Shown: piece by piece, positions 54,001-63,873 of the stretch
Position numbering within the stretch: position 1 is the stretch's first letter
How the letters are laid out: each line of letters starts with the position of its first letter
Origin: Mucilaginibacter limnophilus
GTDB taxonomy: Bacteria > Bacteroidota > Bacteroidia > Sphingobacteriales > Sphingobacteriaceae
Assembly (NCBI RefSeq): GCF_004005815.1
Contig: NZ_SACK01000011.1
Span: forward strand, 34,438 to 98,437
Length of the DNA: 64,000 bases
Direction of reading: 5' to 3'
The notes under the pieces: generated by a model
Told to the model about the DNA's origin: nothing
Database searches by the model: none
Seen by the model: the letters and a program-made list of their open reading frames with translations, nothing else
Translations under genes and position numbers: made by a program

Positions 54001-55911
54001 TTAGTGTAGGGATACCTGCACTTTTTCGCCGGCATTTACGACTTTATTCAACAGGAGTTTACCTTCCTGAACAACGGTGATCCTTGTCTTATCCTTTACC
54101 CGGGCTACCTTAATATCAAAAGAGGAACCAAATGACTTAATCTGTTTAATAGCTACATTATCCCATTTATCGGGCAGATGCGGTTCAAGTGTAAATGTAT
54201 TAAATCCGGTTGGCTCTAAACCGAGCACCCCTTCGGTAAAAATCCGGCAATATAGCGCACTCTCTGCAGAAAGATGAGCCATGCTGTTTTCAGGCCATGC
54301 CTCTACCGCATAAGGAACACGAAAACCAGTAAGCCGTGTTTGTGAGTAAGATAGCAACCTGTTTAAACTCTTGTTTGTTTCGCCTGCTTTGAAAGCTCCT
54401 CTAAACGCATATAATGTTCCGCGATCCCAAAATACCTGCGGCGCACTGTTTTTTTTGCCACCTTCAGTTAGCACCCCGTTTGCAGACCATAGGTAGTTAA
54501 ATAGCGCATCTAACCTGCCATTTTTTCGCTCGTTTAGCCCTACCACCAACGGCAAACATATCCAACTGCGCAGCGTCGTGTTTTCCTTATAGTATTTGTA
54601 GGTTTTTAATCCGTTCATGTCGGCACCAAAATAGCGCTCAATATTTCCTGACAGCGTTTTAGCACGTGCTTCAAAATCAGCTACAACCGTCTTAGGCATA
54701 TTCATTGACCCGGCAAGCCGTGCTGCCTGTATCAAAGCGCCATAATAAAGCGACGATGTTGACAGGTTAGCAGTTCCGGCAGGGAAACGCCCTTCCAGTT
54801 CATCACTTTCTGAAGTCACAATACCCTCAGGCGTAAGACGTTTTTTGCAATAATCCAGGCACCAGGCAATCAAAGGCCAAAGTGTTGTTGCTTTTTTTTG
54901 ATCGCCGGACGCCAGCAGGAAATGCGTAGCTCCATATGCAATCATTGCAGCATCTCCACGGTCGTATTCGCCAAACGGAAAGTTCACATTCATTTCAAAT
55001 GATGCCCATATTTTTCCGTTGTCCTTAGGAATGTTATTTTGAAATATCCGGTAGGCGTTCATTGCAGCCGTCATACCGTTATGATAACCCAGGTACGAAA
55101 AAAAAGGCCCGCTGTACTCTAACTGATCATTGGCCCAAATTCCAACATAGTAGTTGCCTCCACCTGGCGAATGAACAAGACCTTCCTTTGACAGAAAGAT
55201 ACTTTCTGCCGCCCGTATCTTCGAAAAGTAAAACAAGGTATTGATCGTTTTGTCGGGCGTGCTTAATACCAAATTACGGGAGATCGTATCCAGAAATTTA
55301 TTACGCTCGTGCTCTGTTTCCTGCCAGGATACGTTAGTTAAAGACTCATTGTTTAAAGTGGCCGTATAATATATTGCAAATTGGTATTCCTGGCCAGGAC
55401 TAATGCTAACAGATGAGGATGAATTATTAAATATCTTCCTACGATATTCACCATTCCAACCAGTTTCATGCTGCAAAAAGTCCGTTGCACCTATTCTCAA
55501 ATTCTTAGCGGTGTCGCCGGTATTTGTCAAAGACCATTTCTCTATAAAAACCCGTTGCTTCATGGAAGGGAAAAAGGTTCTTACCAGCCTCAGGCCGTTG
55601 CGTTCACCAAAGTAAAAACTGATTTTACCATTTATACAAATTGAATCAAGGATACCTGGCTCAAATTTCCTTTGATCTGAGATGATTACCGGAAGTATAT
55701 TATCCTTGTACTGTTCTCGCAGATAAGCGCGATAAACCGACTCATCCGACCTTGTAAATTTCCGTAACTGCGGAAATATAATGTCCCTGGTGATCTCTAC
55801 CTGTTTTTCAGGAGTTGCATTATAGCTTATGATGCCTGACACCTGCTGACCGGACAAGTCATTAATGCTTATGCCCGACTCGGATTTACAAGAAGCAATC
55901 AGTAATAACAT
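54001..55911 (-). CDS. (Alpha/alpha)6-barrel glycosidase-like lipoprotein with clipped signal peptide
   Basis: 636 residues. A beta-sandwich N-domain (about 20-200) precedes a helical toroid (about 215-560) with acid- and Trp-rich loops (YVGIWANDQLEYSGPFFSYLGYHNG; FGEYDRGDAAMIAYG; TSESDELEGRFPAGTANLS; PYAVEAWPENSMAHLSAESALY) and a beta C-domain opening GVLGLEPTGFNTFTLEPHL. It is clearly a glycosidase of the GH78/GH95-type barrel class, family not fixed. The lipobox IASC appears at residues 5-8, leaving only seven residues of signal peptide and no positive charge, shorter than normal. The gene's 5' end abuts an oppositely oriented regulator fragment, so I infer that it lost its promoter and first codons. 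Confidence 0.7.
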   Translation of the reverse strand: MLLLIASCKSESGISINDLSGQQVSGIISYNATPEKQVEITRDIIFPQLRKFTRSDESVYRAYLREQYKDNILPVIISDQRKFEPGILDSICINGKISFYFGERNGLRLVRTFFPSMKQRVFIEKWSLTNTGDTAKNLRIGATDFLQHETGWNGEYRRKIFNNSSSSVSISPGQEYQFAIYYTATLNNESLTNVSWQETEHERNKFLDTISRNLVLSTPDKTINTLFYFSKIRAAESIFLSKEGLVHSPGGGNYYVGIWANDQLEYSGPFFSYLGYHNGMTAAMNAYRIFQNNIPKDNGKIWASFEMNVNFPFGEYDRGDAAMIAYGATHFLLASGDQKKATTLWPLIAWCLDYCKKRLTPEGIVTSESDELEGRFPAGTANLSTSSLYYGALIQAARLAGSMNMPKTVVADFEARAKTLSGNIERYFGADMNGLKTYKYYKENTTLRSWICLPLVVGLNERKNGRLDALFNYLWSANGVLTEGGKKNSAPQVFWDRGTLYAFRGAFKAGETNKSLNRLLSYSQTRLTGFRVPYAVEAWPENSMAHLSAESALYCRIFTEGVLGLEPTGFNTFTLEPHLPDKWDNVAIKQIKSFGSSFDIKVARVKDKTRITVVQEGKLLLNKVVNAGEKVQVSLH

Positions 55912-56692
55912 TGAAGGCAGGCATCGGATTCTGATAGTTGAGGATAATACTGAATTGCGGCTGTTTCTTAGGCAACTATTGGAAAAACAATATACAATAT
56001 ATGAAGCTGCAGATGGCGAAACGGGTTATTATCAATCAGTTGAAAAACTTCCTGATGCCATAATAAGCGATGTTATGATGCCCAAAATAAACGGAATTGA
56101 ATTATGTAAAATGGTTAAGGAGAATTTTGAGACCAGACATATTCCTTTTATCATTTTATCTGCCAAAGATTCACTTGAATCGAAAGTGGACAGTTTGGGT
56201 TATGGTGCAGATTTTTACTTCTCCAAACCACTAAGTAATGAATTATTGTTGCTGACCATCAAAAATATATTTGAGCAGCGCGAAAATTTAAGAACACGTT
56301 TTTTGAATGATTACCTGACCAATGCTGCAATGTTGGTCAAATCTGATGTTGATAAACAGTTTTTTGAGAAACTGACCGGGGTAATTAACGATAACATTGC
56401 CAACGCTGATCTTGATGTTGATTTTATATGCGATAAGTTATATATGAGCCGTACTACCTTATATCGGAAAATTAAAAGTGTTACTGATAGTTCCATTGGT
56501 GAATTTATCCGAACGTTACGCTTAAAGAAATCTGTAGAAATAATGACACATGAGGATATTTCAATGAATGAAGTCGCTAATAGAATTGGCATGCAGAGCA
56601 GTTCTAACTTTTCAAGGGCGTTTAAAAAGGAATATGGTAAATCTCCGTTGCAATATATACGAGCGTTAAGAGAGATTTCTCCTGGTGCTTAA
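55865..56692 (+). pseudogene. C-terminal fragment of a hybrid two-component regulator (receiver + AraC HTH)
   Basis: The open frame is 275 codons, but only residues from about 19 on (base 55919) look native; the first 18 are antisense to the neighbouring glycosidase. The native part is a response receiver (HRILIVEDN opening, phosphoacceptor D69 in SDVMMP, K near 132 in FSKP) and an AraC HTH (about 165-272). This is exactly the last third of a Bacteroidota hybrid two-component system; the periplasmic sensor, histidine kinase and ATPase domains are missing. It may still be expressed as an orphan response regulator, but the junction suggests a deletion remnant. Confidence 0.7.
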
Positions 56693-57275
56693 AGTCGTTT
56701 ACTATAAATGCCTTTTTACCTGATAACACTCATTGTTAACAGTATATTTCTCTCAACAACAAATTCTTAGTTTGTAACAGGTGTGACTACTACCATAAAA
56801 ACATTAGTGCAACCCGGGTTTAATATAAAATCCCATTTTTTAAATGAGTAGTCAGGTGCTGTGTGCTTATCGTCAAGTATTTTTTATCAGATGCCCGTCG
56901 TTCATGATGTGAAGTTCTTGATATTGTAAACACAAAAAATGAATAAACTGCCGGTGCTTCCTTAAAAAAAGGTGCTTCTATGAATAGGGGCACCTTTTTT
57001 ATGTTATTAGCAAAACGCAGGAAATGTTATTTCCTGATGAGGATAAATGAACGACACGCCGCACAATATTCATTTAGCACGGCATTATCATCGCGAATCC
57101 AAATTTTCGTTAGTATATGTTTATCGTTGCAAAGTATAGCATCGACGCCCCGCGCCTACCGCGACATCGAGGACGCCCTGGCTGCTTGCCCAATATTTTA
57201 ATCTGATCTTACTAATTAAAATTTGGCTTTTGCCTGATTTATTTCATTAAGATTTCAGTTTTGTTACAATAAATA
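56693..57275. other. 583-bp non-coding region with one hairpin
   Basis: It lies between the regulator fragment and the efflux region. It holds the hairpin at 56965-57000. An open frame of 73 codons at 56980-57201 starts inside that hairpin and has no recognisable composition; I do not accept it as a gene. Nothing else stands out. Confidence 0.5.
56965..57000. terminator. Hairpin terminator
   Basis: An 11-base inverted repeat (AAAAAAGGTGC / GCACCTTTTTT) with a 14-base loop and a T-run on the plus strand. It lies about 270 bp beyond the regulator fragment. Confidence 0.75.
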
Positions 57276-57317
57276 TTGCAAACCATGCTTTTTATTGATA
57301 ACTTAGCAATCAAGGTT

Positions 57318-57695
57318 ATGTATAGACGAATAAGCCACATATTCATCTCCATACTTTGCTGGTTTGCAACAGCGATCACCATTGCCTGTGCAAACCAACC
57401 CTCACCAATAAGCTTCGCTGAAAACCATACCCAAAGCGGAGAAAATATCGAAAAAGGTGATGCCGGATTTTATGATGACGGCCCTGAAACAGCAGGAAAG
57501 AAAGGACACCTGGCCCGTTTCAGAATGCGCTTTTTGGTTAACCGCTCGGTTGATATCAACGCTATATTACCCGTGTGGGAATCAATAGCCGGTTACATAC
57601 CGCAACATATACATCACCTATATACTAAATACGAGATACGCACGGCTACCCGACCTGCTTATTACAACTTTCTATTTCGGCTTTCTCCATTTTAA
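57318..57695 (+). CDS. Small exported protein of unknown function ahead of the RND operon
   Basis: I choose the ATG at 57318 because it opens a good signal peptide (basic MYRR, hydrophobic to about 24, ACA/N); in-frame starts at 57276 (TTG) and 57285 (ATG) would add residues in front of it. The mature part is about 100 residues with an acidic segment (KGDAGFYDDGPE) and a basic one (GHLARFRMRFLVNRS). No family was recognised. It ends 84 bp before the adaptor gene and runs in the same direction, so it may belong to the efflux transcript. Confidence 0.5.
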   Translation: MYRRISHIFISILCWFATAITIACANQPSPISFAENHTQSGENIEKGDAGFYDDGPETAGKKGHLARFRMRFLVNRSVDINAILPVWESIAGYIPQHIHHLYTKYEIRTATRPAYYNFLFRLSPF

Positions 57696-57779
57696 ATAAA
57701 GCGCACGCTACATGTGTCCTGTCCAAATGTACTTAGCGCGGTAAAACCGCAAGTCCCCTTAACTTAAATACATTTCATA

Positions 57780-58919
57780 ATGGAAAAATTTAAAGCAATT
57801 TGCTATGTGGCTGCTTGTGCCCTACTCCTGCTTGTCACGGGTTGCTCATCAAGCACCAATAAAGAAGATAAAGAAGCTGCAGATACTCTGCAAATGCCCG
57901 TAATAACGCTTAAAACCTGCGATACGGTTTTACAAAAAGCTTATGTGGCCGATATACAGGCCCTTAAAAATGTAGAGATACGTGCCCGTGTAAAAGGCTT
58001 TCTTGAAAAAATATATGTTGATGAAGGTAAATACGTAAAAAAAGGTCAGCCTTTATTTAAGATTGATGACCGCGAGTATAAAGTTATGCTCAGCAAAGCA
58101 AAGGCGGCGCTAAGCAACGCCATTGCCGACGCTAAAGCTATTGAACTGGAAACAGACCGTGTGCGCATGCTGGTCGATAAAAAAGTTATCTCAAAATCCG
58201 AACTGGATGTTGAGCTTTCAAAACTGAACGCGTCCAAAGCCACTATTGACGAAGCACGCAGCATGGTACAAAGTGCCGAAAATTTGCTGGAATTTGCCTA
58301 TATAAAATCTCCTTTTGCTGGCATTATCGACCGTATTCCGCTTAAAGCCGGCAGCTTGATAGATGAAGGCACGCTGCTAACCAGCATATCCGACAATAGT
58401 TCGATGTACGCCTATTTCAGCTTCCCGGAAAATGAGTATCTGAATTATGTGCGTACCATGAAAACTTCGCCCGATAAAACCAGTCAGAAAGTTAGTCTGG
58501 TTTTGGCCGACGGATTGGAGTTTCCAGAAAGAGGTGATATCGAAACCGTGGAAGGCGAGATTGAACAAACCACAGGTTCAATTAATTTCAGGGCGCGGTT
58601 TCCCAATCCGCAAGGCTTGTTAAGGCACGGCGCTACGGGCAAGTTATACCTATCAACTAAGGCCAAAGCCGTGGTGATGATACCTCAGCAGTCGGTTTTT
58701 GACATACAGGATAAAAGCTATGTGTATATAGTTGATAAAAACAATAAGCTGCACATGCAGGCCTTCACCCCGCTTACCCGCATATCAAACTATTATATAG
58801 TTAAAGAGGGCTTAAAAGCGGGCGACAAAATACTGTTTGAGGGTACCCAAAATGCCCGGGACGGAATGGTAATCAAACCAAAGCTATTGGCTAAGGATAC
58901 ACTTCTGGCCATGCATTAA
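57780..58919 (+). CDS. RND efflux periplasmic adaptor (membrane fusion) lipoprotein
   Basis: 379 residues with lipobox VTGC (Cys about 22). It has the AcrA/MexA order: barrel-sandwich (lipoyl) half about 62-100 (VRGFLEKIYVDEGKYVKKGQPLF-type, here KGFLEKIYVDEG), coiled-coil hairpin about 100-165, second lipoyl half (FAYIKSPFAGIIDRIPLKAG), beta-barrel and membrane-proximal domain to about 360. It links the pump at 58998 with the outer-membrane channel at 62179. Spacing to the pump is 78 bp. Confidence 0.95.
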   Translation: MEKFKAICYVAACALLLLVTGCSSSTNKEDKEAADTLQMPVITLKTCDTVLQKAYVADIQALKNVEIRARVKGFLEKIYVDEGKYVKKGQPLFKIDDREYKVMLSKAKAALSNAIADAKAIELETDRVRMLVDKKVISKSELDVELSKLNASKATIDEARSMVQSAENLLEFAYIKSPFAGIIDRIPLKAGSLIDEGTLLTSISDNSSMYAYFSFPENEYLNYVRTMKTSPDKTSQKVSLVLADGLEFPERGDIETVEGEIEQTTGSINFRARFPNPQGLLRHGATGKLYLSTKAKAVVMIPQQSVFDIQDKSYVYIVDKNNKLHMQAFTPLTRISNYYIVKEGLKAGDKILFEGTQNARDGMVIKPKLLAKDTLLAMH

Positions 58920-58997
58920 TTGCAGGCTGCTTCGCCATTGTTAACTGCACCGCTGGTGCAGTGTTTTATTGTTATACCCATTCCATTTTAAACTGAT

Positions 58998-61900
58998 ATG
59001 TTTGAAACTTTTATTAAGCGGCCTGTGCTGTCGCTGGTTATTTCTTTGATAATCACTTTGCTGGGCGTGCTGGCGCTTATTACCCTGCCGGTTACCCAGT
59101 TTCCGGATATTGTGCCTCCATCGGTTACCGTAACGGCCAACTATACTGGCGCTAACGCCGAGGTGTGTGCCAAGGCTGTTGCTACGCCACTTGAACGTGC
59201 CATAAACGGTGTGCCTGGCATGACCTACATGACCACTGTTTGCAGTAACGATGGTTTAACCGTCATACAAATTTACTTTAACGTAGGTATCGACCCTGAC
59301 CAGGCTGCCGTGAGCGTACAGGGCCGGGTCTCAACCATTATTGACGAATTGCCCGAGGAAGTTATTAAGGCAGGTGTTACCACGGAAAAAGAGGTGAACA
59401 GTATGCTGATGTACCTCAACGTTATGAGCCAGGATACCAGCATGGACGAGAAGTTTATTTACAACTTTACCGATATAAACGTACTGCAGGAGCTTAAGCG
59501 TATTGAGGGTGTCGGTCGTGCCGAAATTATGGGCGCCAAAGAATACTCGATGCGTGTGTGGCTGAAACCTGACCGCATGATGGCCTACCGCGTATCAACC
59601 GATGAGGTGATTGAAGCCATACGCGCGCAAAACGTGGAAGCCGCGCCGGGCAAAACGGGGCAAAGCAGCGATAAATCACCCAACCTGCTGCAATATGTAT
59701 TGCGTTATCCCGGTAAATTTTTTGAGCCGACGCAATACGAAAACATTGTTATACGGGCTGAAGAAGGCGGCGCTGTACTCAAGCTCAAAGAAGTTGCCGA
59801 TGTAGAATTTGGCTCACTAACGTACAGCATGGTATCGAATACTGACGGGCGTCCCTCGGCATCAATCATGATAAAACAACGCCCCGGCTCTAACGCCCGG
59901 GATGTTATCCATAACATAAAAACCCGCATGGCCGAACTTAAGGAAACATCTTTCCCCTCGGGCATGACTTATAATGTCAACTACGACGTTTCGCGTTTCC
60001 TCGACGCATCGATACACGAAGTGTTACGCACACTGGTTGAGGCATTTATACTGGTATTCATCGTTGTATATATTTTCTTGCAGGATTTCCGGTCGACGCT
60101 GATACCGGCGTTGGCCGTACCCGTGGCGCTAATAGGTTCGCTATTTTTTATGCAGATGCTGGGTTTCAGTATTAACCTGCTTACGCTGTTCGCACTGGTG
60201 CTGGCCATTGGTATAGTGGTGGACAACGCCATTGTGGTGGTTGAAGCCGTCCACGTAAAAATGCACGAACACCACATGCCGCCATTGGAAGCCACCATAA
60301 GCGCCATGAAAGAAATTAGTGGGGCAATAGTTGCTATTACCTTGGTTATGTCGGCGGTGTTTGTGCCGGTGGCATTCATGTCGGGACCTGTAGGCGTATT
60401 TTATCGGCAGTTCTCGTTAACGCTGGCAATATCCATCGTTATATCAGGCATTAACGCGCTCACCCTTACCCCTGCCCTATGCGCCATCATGTTGAAGCAT
60501 AACCACTCGCCTCGTAAAAAAAATATCATTCAACGTTTCTTCTCCGGGTTCAACGATAAGTACAACCGACTGCAAGGAAAATATTCAGGTTTGATGATTT
60601 ACCTTTCTCCGCGTAAAGGGCTTACCATAATCATGCTGGCAGGCTTCTTTGTGTTAACCTGGGGTTTTAGCGCCATACTGCCTACAGGTTTCATTCCTAC
60701 AGAAGACCAGGGCATGCTGTACGTTAACGTAACCACCCCTGCCGGTGCTACGGTTGAGCGTACCGAGCAAGTGCTGAATGAGATACAAAAGAAAACCGAA
60801 TCAATAGACGCCATCGAGTCAGTTTCAACGCTTGCAGGCTACAGCTTGGTGAATGAGATAGCCGGCGCTTCGTACGGAATGGCCATGATCAATTTGAAAT
60901 CATGGGATGAACGCAAGGAAAGTCTTGATGATGTGATAAAGGAACTGGAAAAAAGCACCCGAAGCATCAATGACGCTTCTATACAATTTTTTCCGCCGCC
61001 TACGGTGCCGGGCTTTGGTAATGCCAGCGGTTTTGAGATCAGGATGCTTGACCGTAGGGGACAAGGCGATTTGCAAAAAGCCGCTGAAGTTGGCAAAAAC
61101 TTTGTAACTGCGCTTAATAATTCACCAGAAATTGCCGGAGCATTCACCAGTTTCGACCCGAATTTTCCGCAATACATGATACACGTTGACCAGCAAACGG
61201 CGGCGCAAAAAGGTATCACTATAGACAAAGCGATGTCGACCCTGCAAACACTAATGGGTAGTTACTATACCTCGAACTTTATCCGCTTCGGGCAAATGTA
61301 CAAGGTAATGGTACAGGCTTCGCCCGAGTTCCGGTCAAAACCTGAGGATGTGTTGAACCTGCAGGTAAAGAACAACAAGGGTGAAATGGTACCTTTTTCA
61401 ACCTTTATCAGGATGGAAAAAATCTTTGGTCCTGAACAGCTTACGCGCTATAACATGTACACATCGGCCATGATAACAGGTGATGCCGGACCGGGATACA
61501 GCAGCGGAGACGCCATTGCCGCCATACAGCGAGTAGCTGACGAAAGCCTGCCTAAAGGCTTTGTGTTCGAATGGTCGGGCATGACACGGGAGCAGATATT
61601 ATCGGGCAACCAGGCCATTTACATTTTTATTATCTGTTTGATATTTGTGTACCTGCTGCTGGCTGCGCAGTACGAAAGTTTCCTGCTACCGCTACCGGTT
61701 ATCCTGTCGTTGCCAACGGGTATTTTCGGCGCATTCTTTATGCTGAAAATTACCGGCTTGGAGAACAATATTTATGCGCAAGTAGCATTGGTAATGCTCA
61801 TTGGTTTGCTGGGAAAGAACGCTATTCTGATCGTAGAATTCGCTATTCAGCGGCAAAAAGAAGGCGCAACCATACTTAAAGCAGCTATTGAAGGCGCGGT

Positions 61901-62156
61901 ATCAAGGTTACGCCCTATCCTAATGACATCGCTCGCGTTTATAGCCGGTTTGATACCGCTTTGTATTGCCAGTGGCGCGGGTGCCATGGGTAACCGTTCA
62001 ATAGGTACCGCATCGGCAGGTGGTATGCTTATCGGTACTATTTTCGGTCTGATATTAATACCCGGCCTGTATGTGATTTTTGCTGGTATCTCGGAACGCA
62101 GGAAAAAGAAACCCGCGGTACAGCATGTTGAACTGGCCGAACCTATTCATAATTGA
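58998..62156 (+). CDS. RND-family multidrug efflux pump (AcrB/HAE1-type)
   Basis: 1052 residues, the normal length for HAE1 pumps. It starts with the usual FIKRPVLSLVISLIITLLG first helix, shows the two large periplasmic loops and twelve helices. In helix 4 the segment LAIGIVVDNAIVVVEAV carries Asp-Asn where AcrB has the Asp-Asp pair, a variation common in Bacteroidota pumps. The second half includes GLLGKNAILIVEFA. Uses the proton gradient to export hydrophobic compounds; substrates unknown. Middle gene of a three-gene efflux operon. Confidence 0.96.
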   Translation: MFETFIKRPVLSLVISLIITLLGVLALITLPVTQFPDIVPPSVTVTANYTGANAEVCAKAVATPLERAINGVPGMTYMTTVCSNDGLTVIQIYFNVGIDPDQAAVSVQGRVSTIIDELPEEVIKAGVTTEKEVNSMLMYLNVMSQDTSMDEKFIYNFTDINVLQELKRIEGVGRAEIMGAKEYSMRVWLKPDRMMAYRVSTDEVIEAIRAQNVEAAPGKTGQSSDKSPNLLQYVLRYPGKFFEPTQYENIVIRAEEGGAVLKLKEVADVEFGSLTYSMVSNTDGRPSASIMIKQRPGSNARDVIHNIKTRMAELKETSFPSGMTYNVNYDVSRFLDASIHEVLRTLVEAFILVFIVVYIFLQDFRSTLIPALAVPVALIGSLFFMQMLGFSINLLTLFALVLAIGIVVDNAIVVVEAVHVKMHEHHMPPLEATISAMKEISGAIVAITLVMSAVFVPVAFMSGPVGVFYRQFSLTLAISIVISGINALTLTPALCAIMLKHNHSPRKKNIIQRFFSGFNDKYNRLQGKYSGLMIYLSPRKGLTIIMLAGFFVLTWGFSAILPTGFIPTEDQGMLYVNVTTPAGATVERTEQVLNEIQKKTESIDAIESVSTLAGYSLVNEIAGASYGMAMINLKSWDERKESLDDVIKELEKSTRSINDASIQFFPPPTVPGFGNASGFEIRMLDRRGQGDLQKAAEVGKNFVTALNNSPEIAGAFTSFDPNFPQYMIHVDQQTAAQKGITIDKAMSTLQTLMGSYYTSNFIRFGQMYKVMVQASPEFRSKPEDVLNLQVKNNKGEMVPFSTFIRMEKIFGPEQLTRYNMYTSAMITGDAGPGYSSGDAIAAIQRVADESLPKGFVFEWSGMTREQILSGNQAIYIFIICLIFVYLLLAAQYESFLLPLPVILSLPTGIFGAFFMLKITGLENNIYAQVALVMLIGLLGKNAILIVEFAIQRQKEGATILKAAIEGAVSRLRPILMTSLAFIAGLIPLCIASGAGAMGNRSIGTASAGGMLIGTIFGLILIPGLYVIFAGISERRKKKPAVQHVELAEPIHN

Positions 62157-62178
62157 TTTAAACTTTTAATATTTTGTC

Positions 62179-63618
62179 ATGCTTAAACAAGCAAATTATT
62201 GTATACCATTTTTACTGGTGGCCTGTATAATAACGGGCTGTCAAAATTATAAAGCTACAACGTCATCGGCCAATATAAAACTGCCTGTAACTTTCACCGG
62301 CAATGCCGATACCCTATCCATAGCCAGACTGCCGATAAAGGATTTTTTTACCGACCCGTACCTGATAAGCCTGATTGATACCGCCATTGCCGCCAACCCG
62401 GATATCTTAACCGCGGTGCAGCGCATTGAGATAGCCAAAGCCAATGTGCGTTATAATGCGTCGCAATTGCTGCCGCAGATAAATGCCGCCGCCAATGCGG
62501 GGGTGGAAAAGTATGGCGATTATACCATGAACGGGGTGGGTAATTATGATACAAATTTTTCGCCGAACATTAATGGCGACCAGCGCATACCTAACCCGGT
62601 ACCTAACTATTTCCTGGGCTTCCAAAGCTCGTGGGAAGTTGATTTGTGGGGCAAACTAAACGACCGCAAAAAGGCGGCATACGCGCGTTTTTTAGCAAGT
62701 CATAGCGGTTATCGGTTAGTAATTACCTCGCTTACTTCACAAATTGCGCAGTTATATTACCAACTGCTGGCGCTTGATACCGAATTAAAGATCATTCGCA
62801 AAAACATAGCCTTGCAGGATAAAGCGCTGGAGATCGTGAAAATTCAAAAACAGGGCGGCCGCGCGACTGAACTCGCAGTGCAGCAGTTTCAGGCGCAACT
62901 TTTACGAACCAAAAGTTTGGAGTATCAAACCCAACAACAGGTAAAAGAAACCGAAAATCAACTTAATTTTTTTACGGGGAACTTTGATAAGCCGGTAAAA
63001 AGGGACACCTCTATCACCTCAGCTAAACTGCCGGGATTATTGGCTGCCGGAATACCTGCCCAACTCCTGCTTAACCGCCCCGACATACAGGCTGCCGAAT
63101 TAGAGCTTGCTGCTATGAACGCCGATATAAGAGTCGCGCGCAAAAACTTCTTACCTGCACTCACACTTACGCCGTACTTAGGTTATAACGCGTTTAAAAG
63201 CGCGCTGCTGTTCAATCCGGGCTCGTTCACCTATGGGATTTTAGGCGGCATAACAGCGCCGATATTCAACCGTAAAATGCTTAAGGCCGACCTGGAACGT
63301 ACAATTGCTGAAAGCAAAGTGGCCCTTTATAATTATCAGAAAACTATACTGGCAGGTTTCCAGGAAGTAAGTAACGGGTTAAACGGCATTGAGAATTACA
63401 ACCAGCTTTATTTGCTTAAACAACAGGAGTTGCAATCACTAAACAACGCGCTATCGGTTGCTAATGACTTGTATCTGGTTGGCAGGGCAAATTATTTAGA
63501 AATAATCACCGCGCAACAAAGCGTTTTGGATGCCGAACTGGGTTTGGCTAACACCAAACGCAACATATTTTCGAGCGCTATAAACCTGTATCAGGCAGTT
63601 GGTGGCGGCTGGCGATAA
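62179..63618 (+). CDS. Outer-membrane efflux channel lipoprotein (TolC/NodT-type)
   Basis: 479 residues with lipobox ITGC (Cys about 21). Two outer-membrane-efflux repeats are visible: about 60-260 (ANPDILTAVQRIEIAKANVRYNAS opening; FQSSWEVDLWGKLNDRKKAA) and about 275-470 (LLNRPDIQAAELELAAMNADIRVARKNFLPAL; then GRANYLEIITAQQSVLDAELGLA). These are diagnostic of NodT-type channels. It begins 22 bp after the pump gene. Confidence 0.95.
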   Translation: MLKQANYCIPFLLVACIITGCQNYKATTSSANIKLPVTFTGNADTLSIARLPIKDFFTDPYLISLIDTAIAANPDILTAVQRIEIAKANVRYNASQLLPQINAAANAGVEKYGDYTMNGVGNYDTNFSPNINGDQRIPNPVPNYFLGFQSSWEVDLWGKLNDRKKAAYARFLASHSGYRLVITSLTSQIAQLYYQLLALDTELKIIRKNIALQDKALEIVKIQKQGGRATELAVQQFQAQLLRTKSLEYQTQQQVKETENQLNFFTGNFDKPVKRDTSITSAKLPGLLAAGIPAQLLLNRPDIQAAELELAAMNADIRVARKNFLPALTLTPYLGYNAFKSALLFNPGSFTYGILGGITAPIFNRKMLKADLERTIAESKVALYNYQKTILAGFQEVSNGLNGIENYNQLYLLKQQELQSLNNALSVANDLYLVGRANYLEIITAQQSVLDAELGLANTKRNIFSSAINLYQAVGGGWR

Positions 63619-63873
63619 AGATTATGATTTTCTTTTATGCCGATAAGCGGGTATGCTCTTCCAATACAAAGAGCCCTCTGATTATCATAAGTTGCAAAAG
63701 ATTGAGTCATATGTTGAACCCATGTTACACTCCAGCTCTAAGCAAAAGCGCGCCCAATTGCATTCAATCGGTTGTATTGGTGTAAGTTATAAAGACGGTT
63801 ACTGCCCGCAGGGTTGTTGATGCAGATGCAAGCGATATGTCTATAGGGGCAAATAAGTTGTAATATAAGATAC

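Noticed and set aside
56980..57201. 73-codon open frame on the plus strand
   Set aside because: It starts inside a terminator hairpin, has no recognisable motif and is followed by a non-coding stretch.
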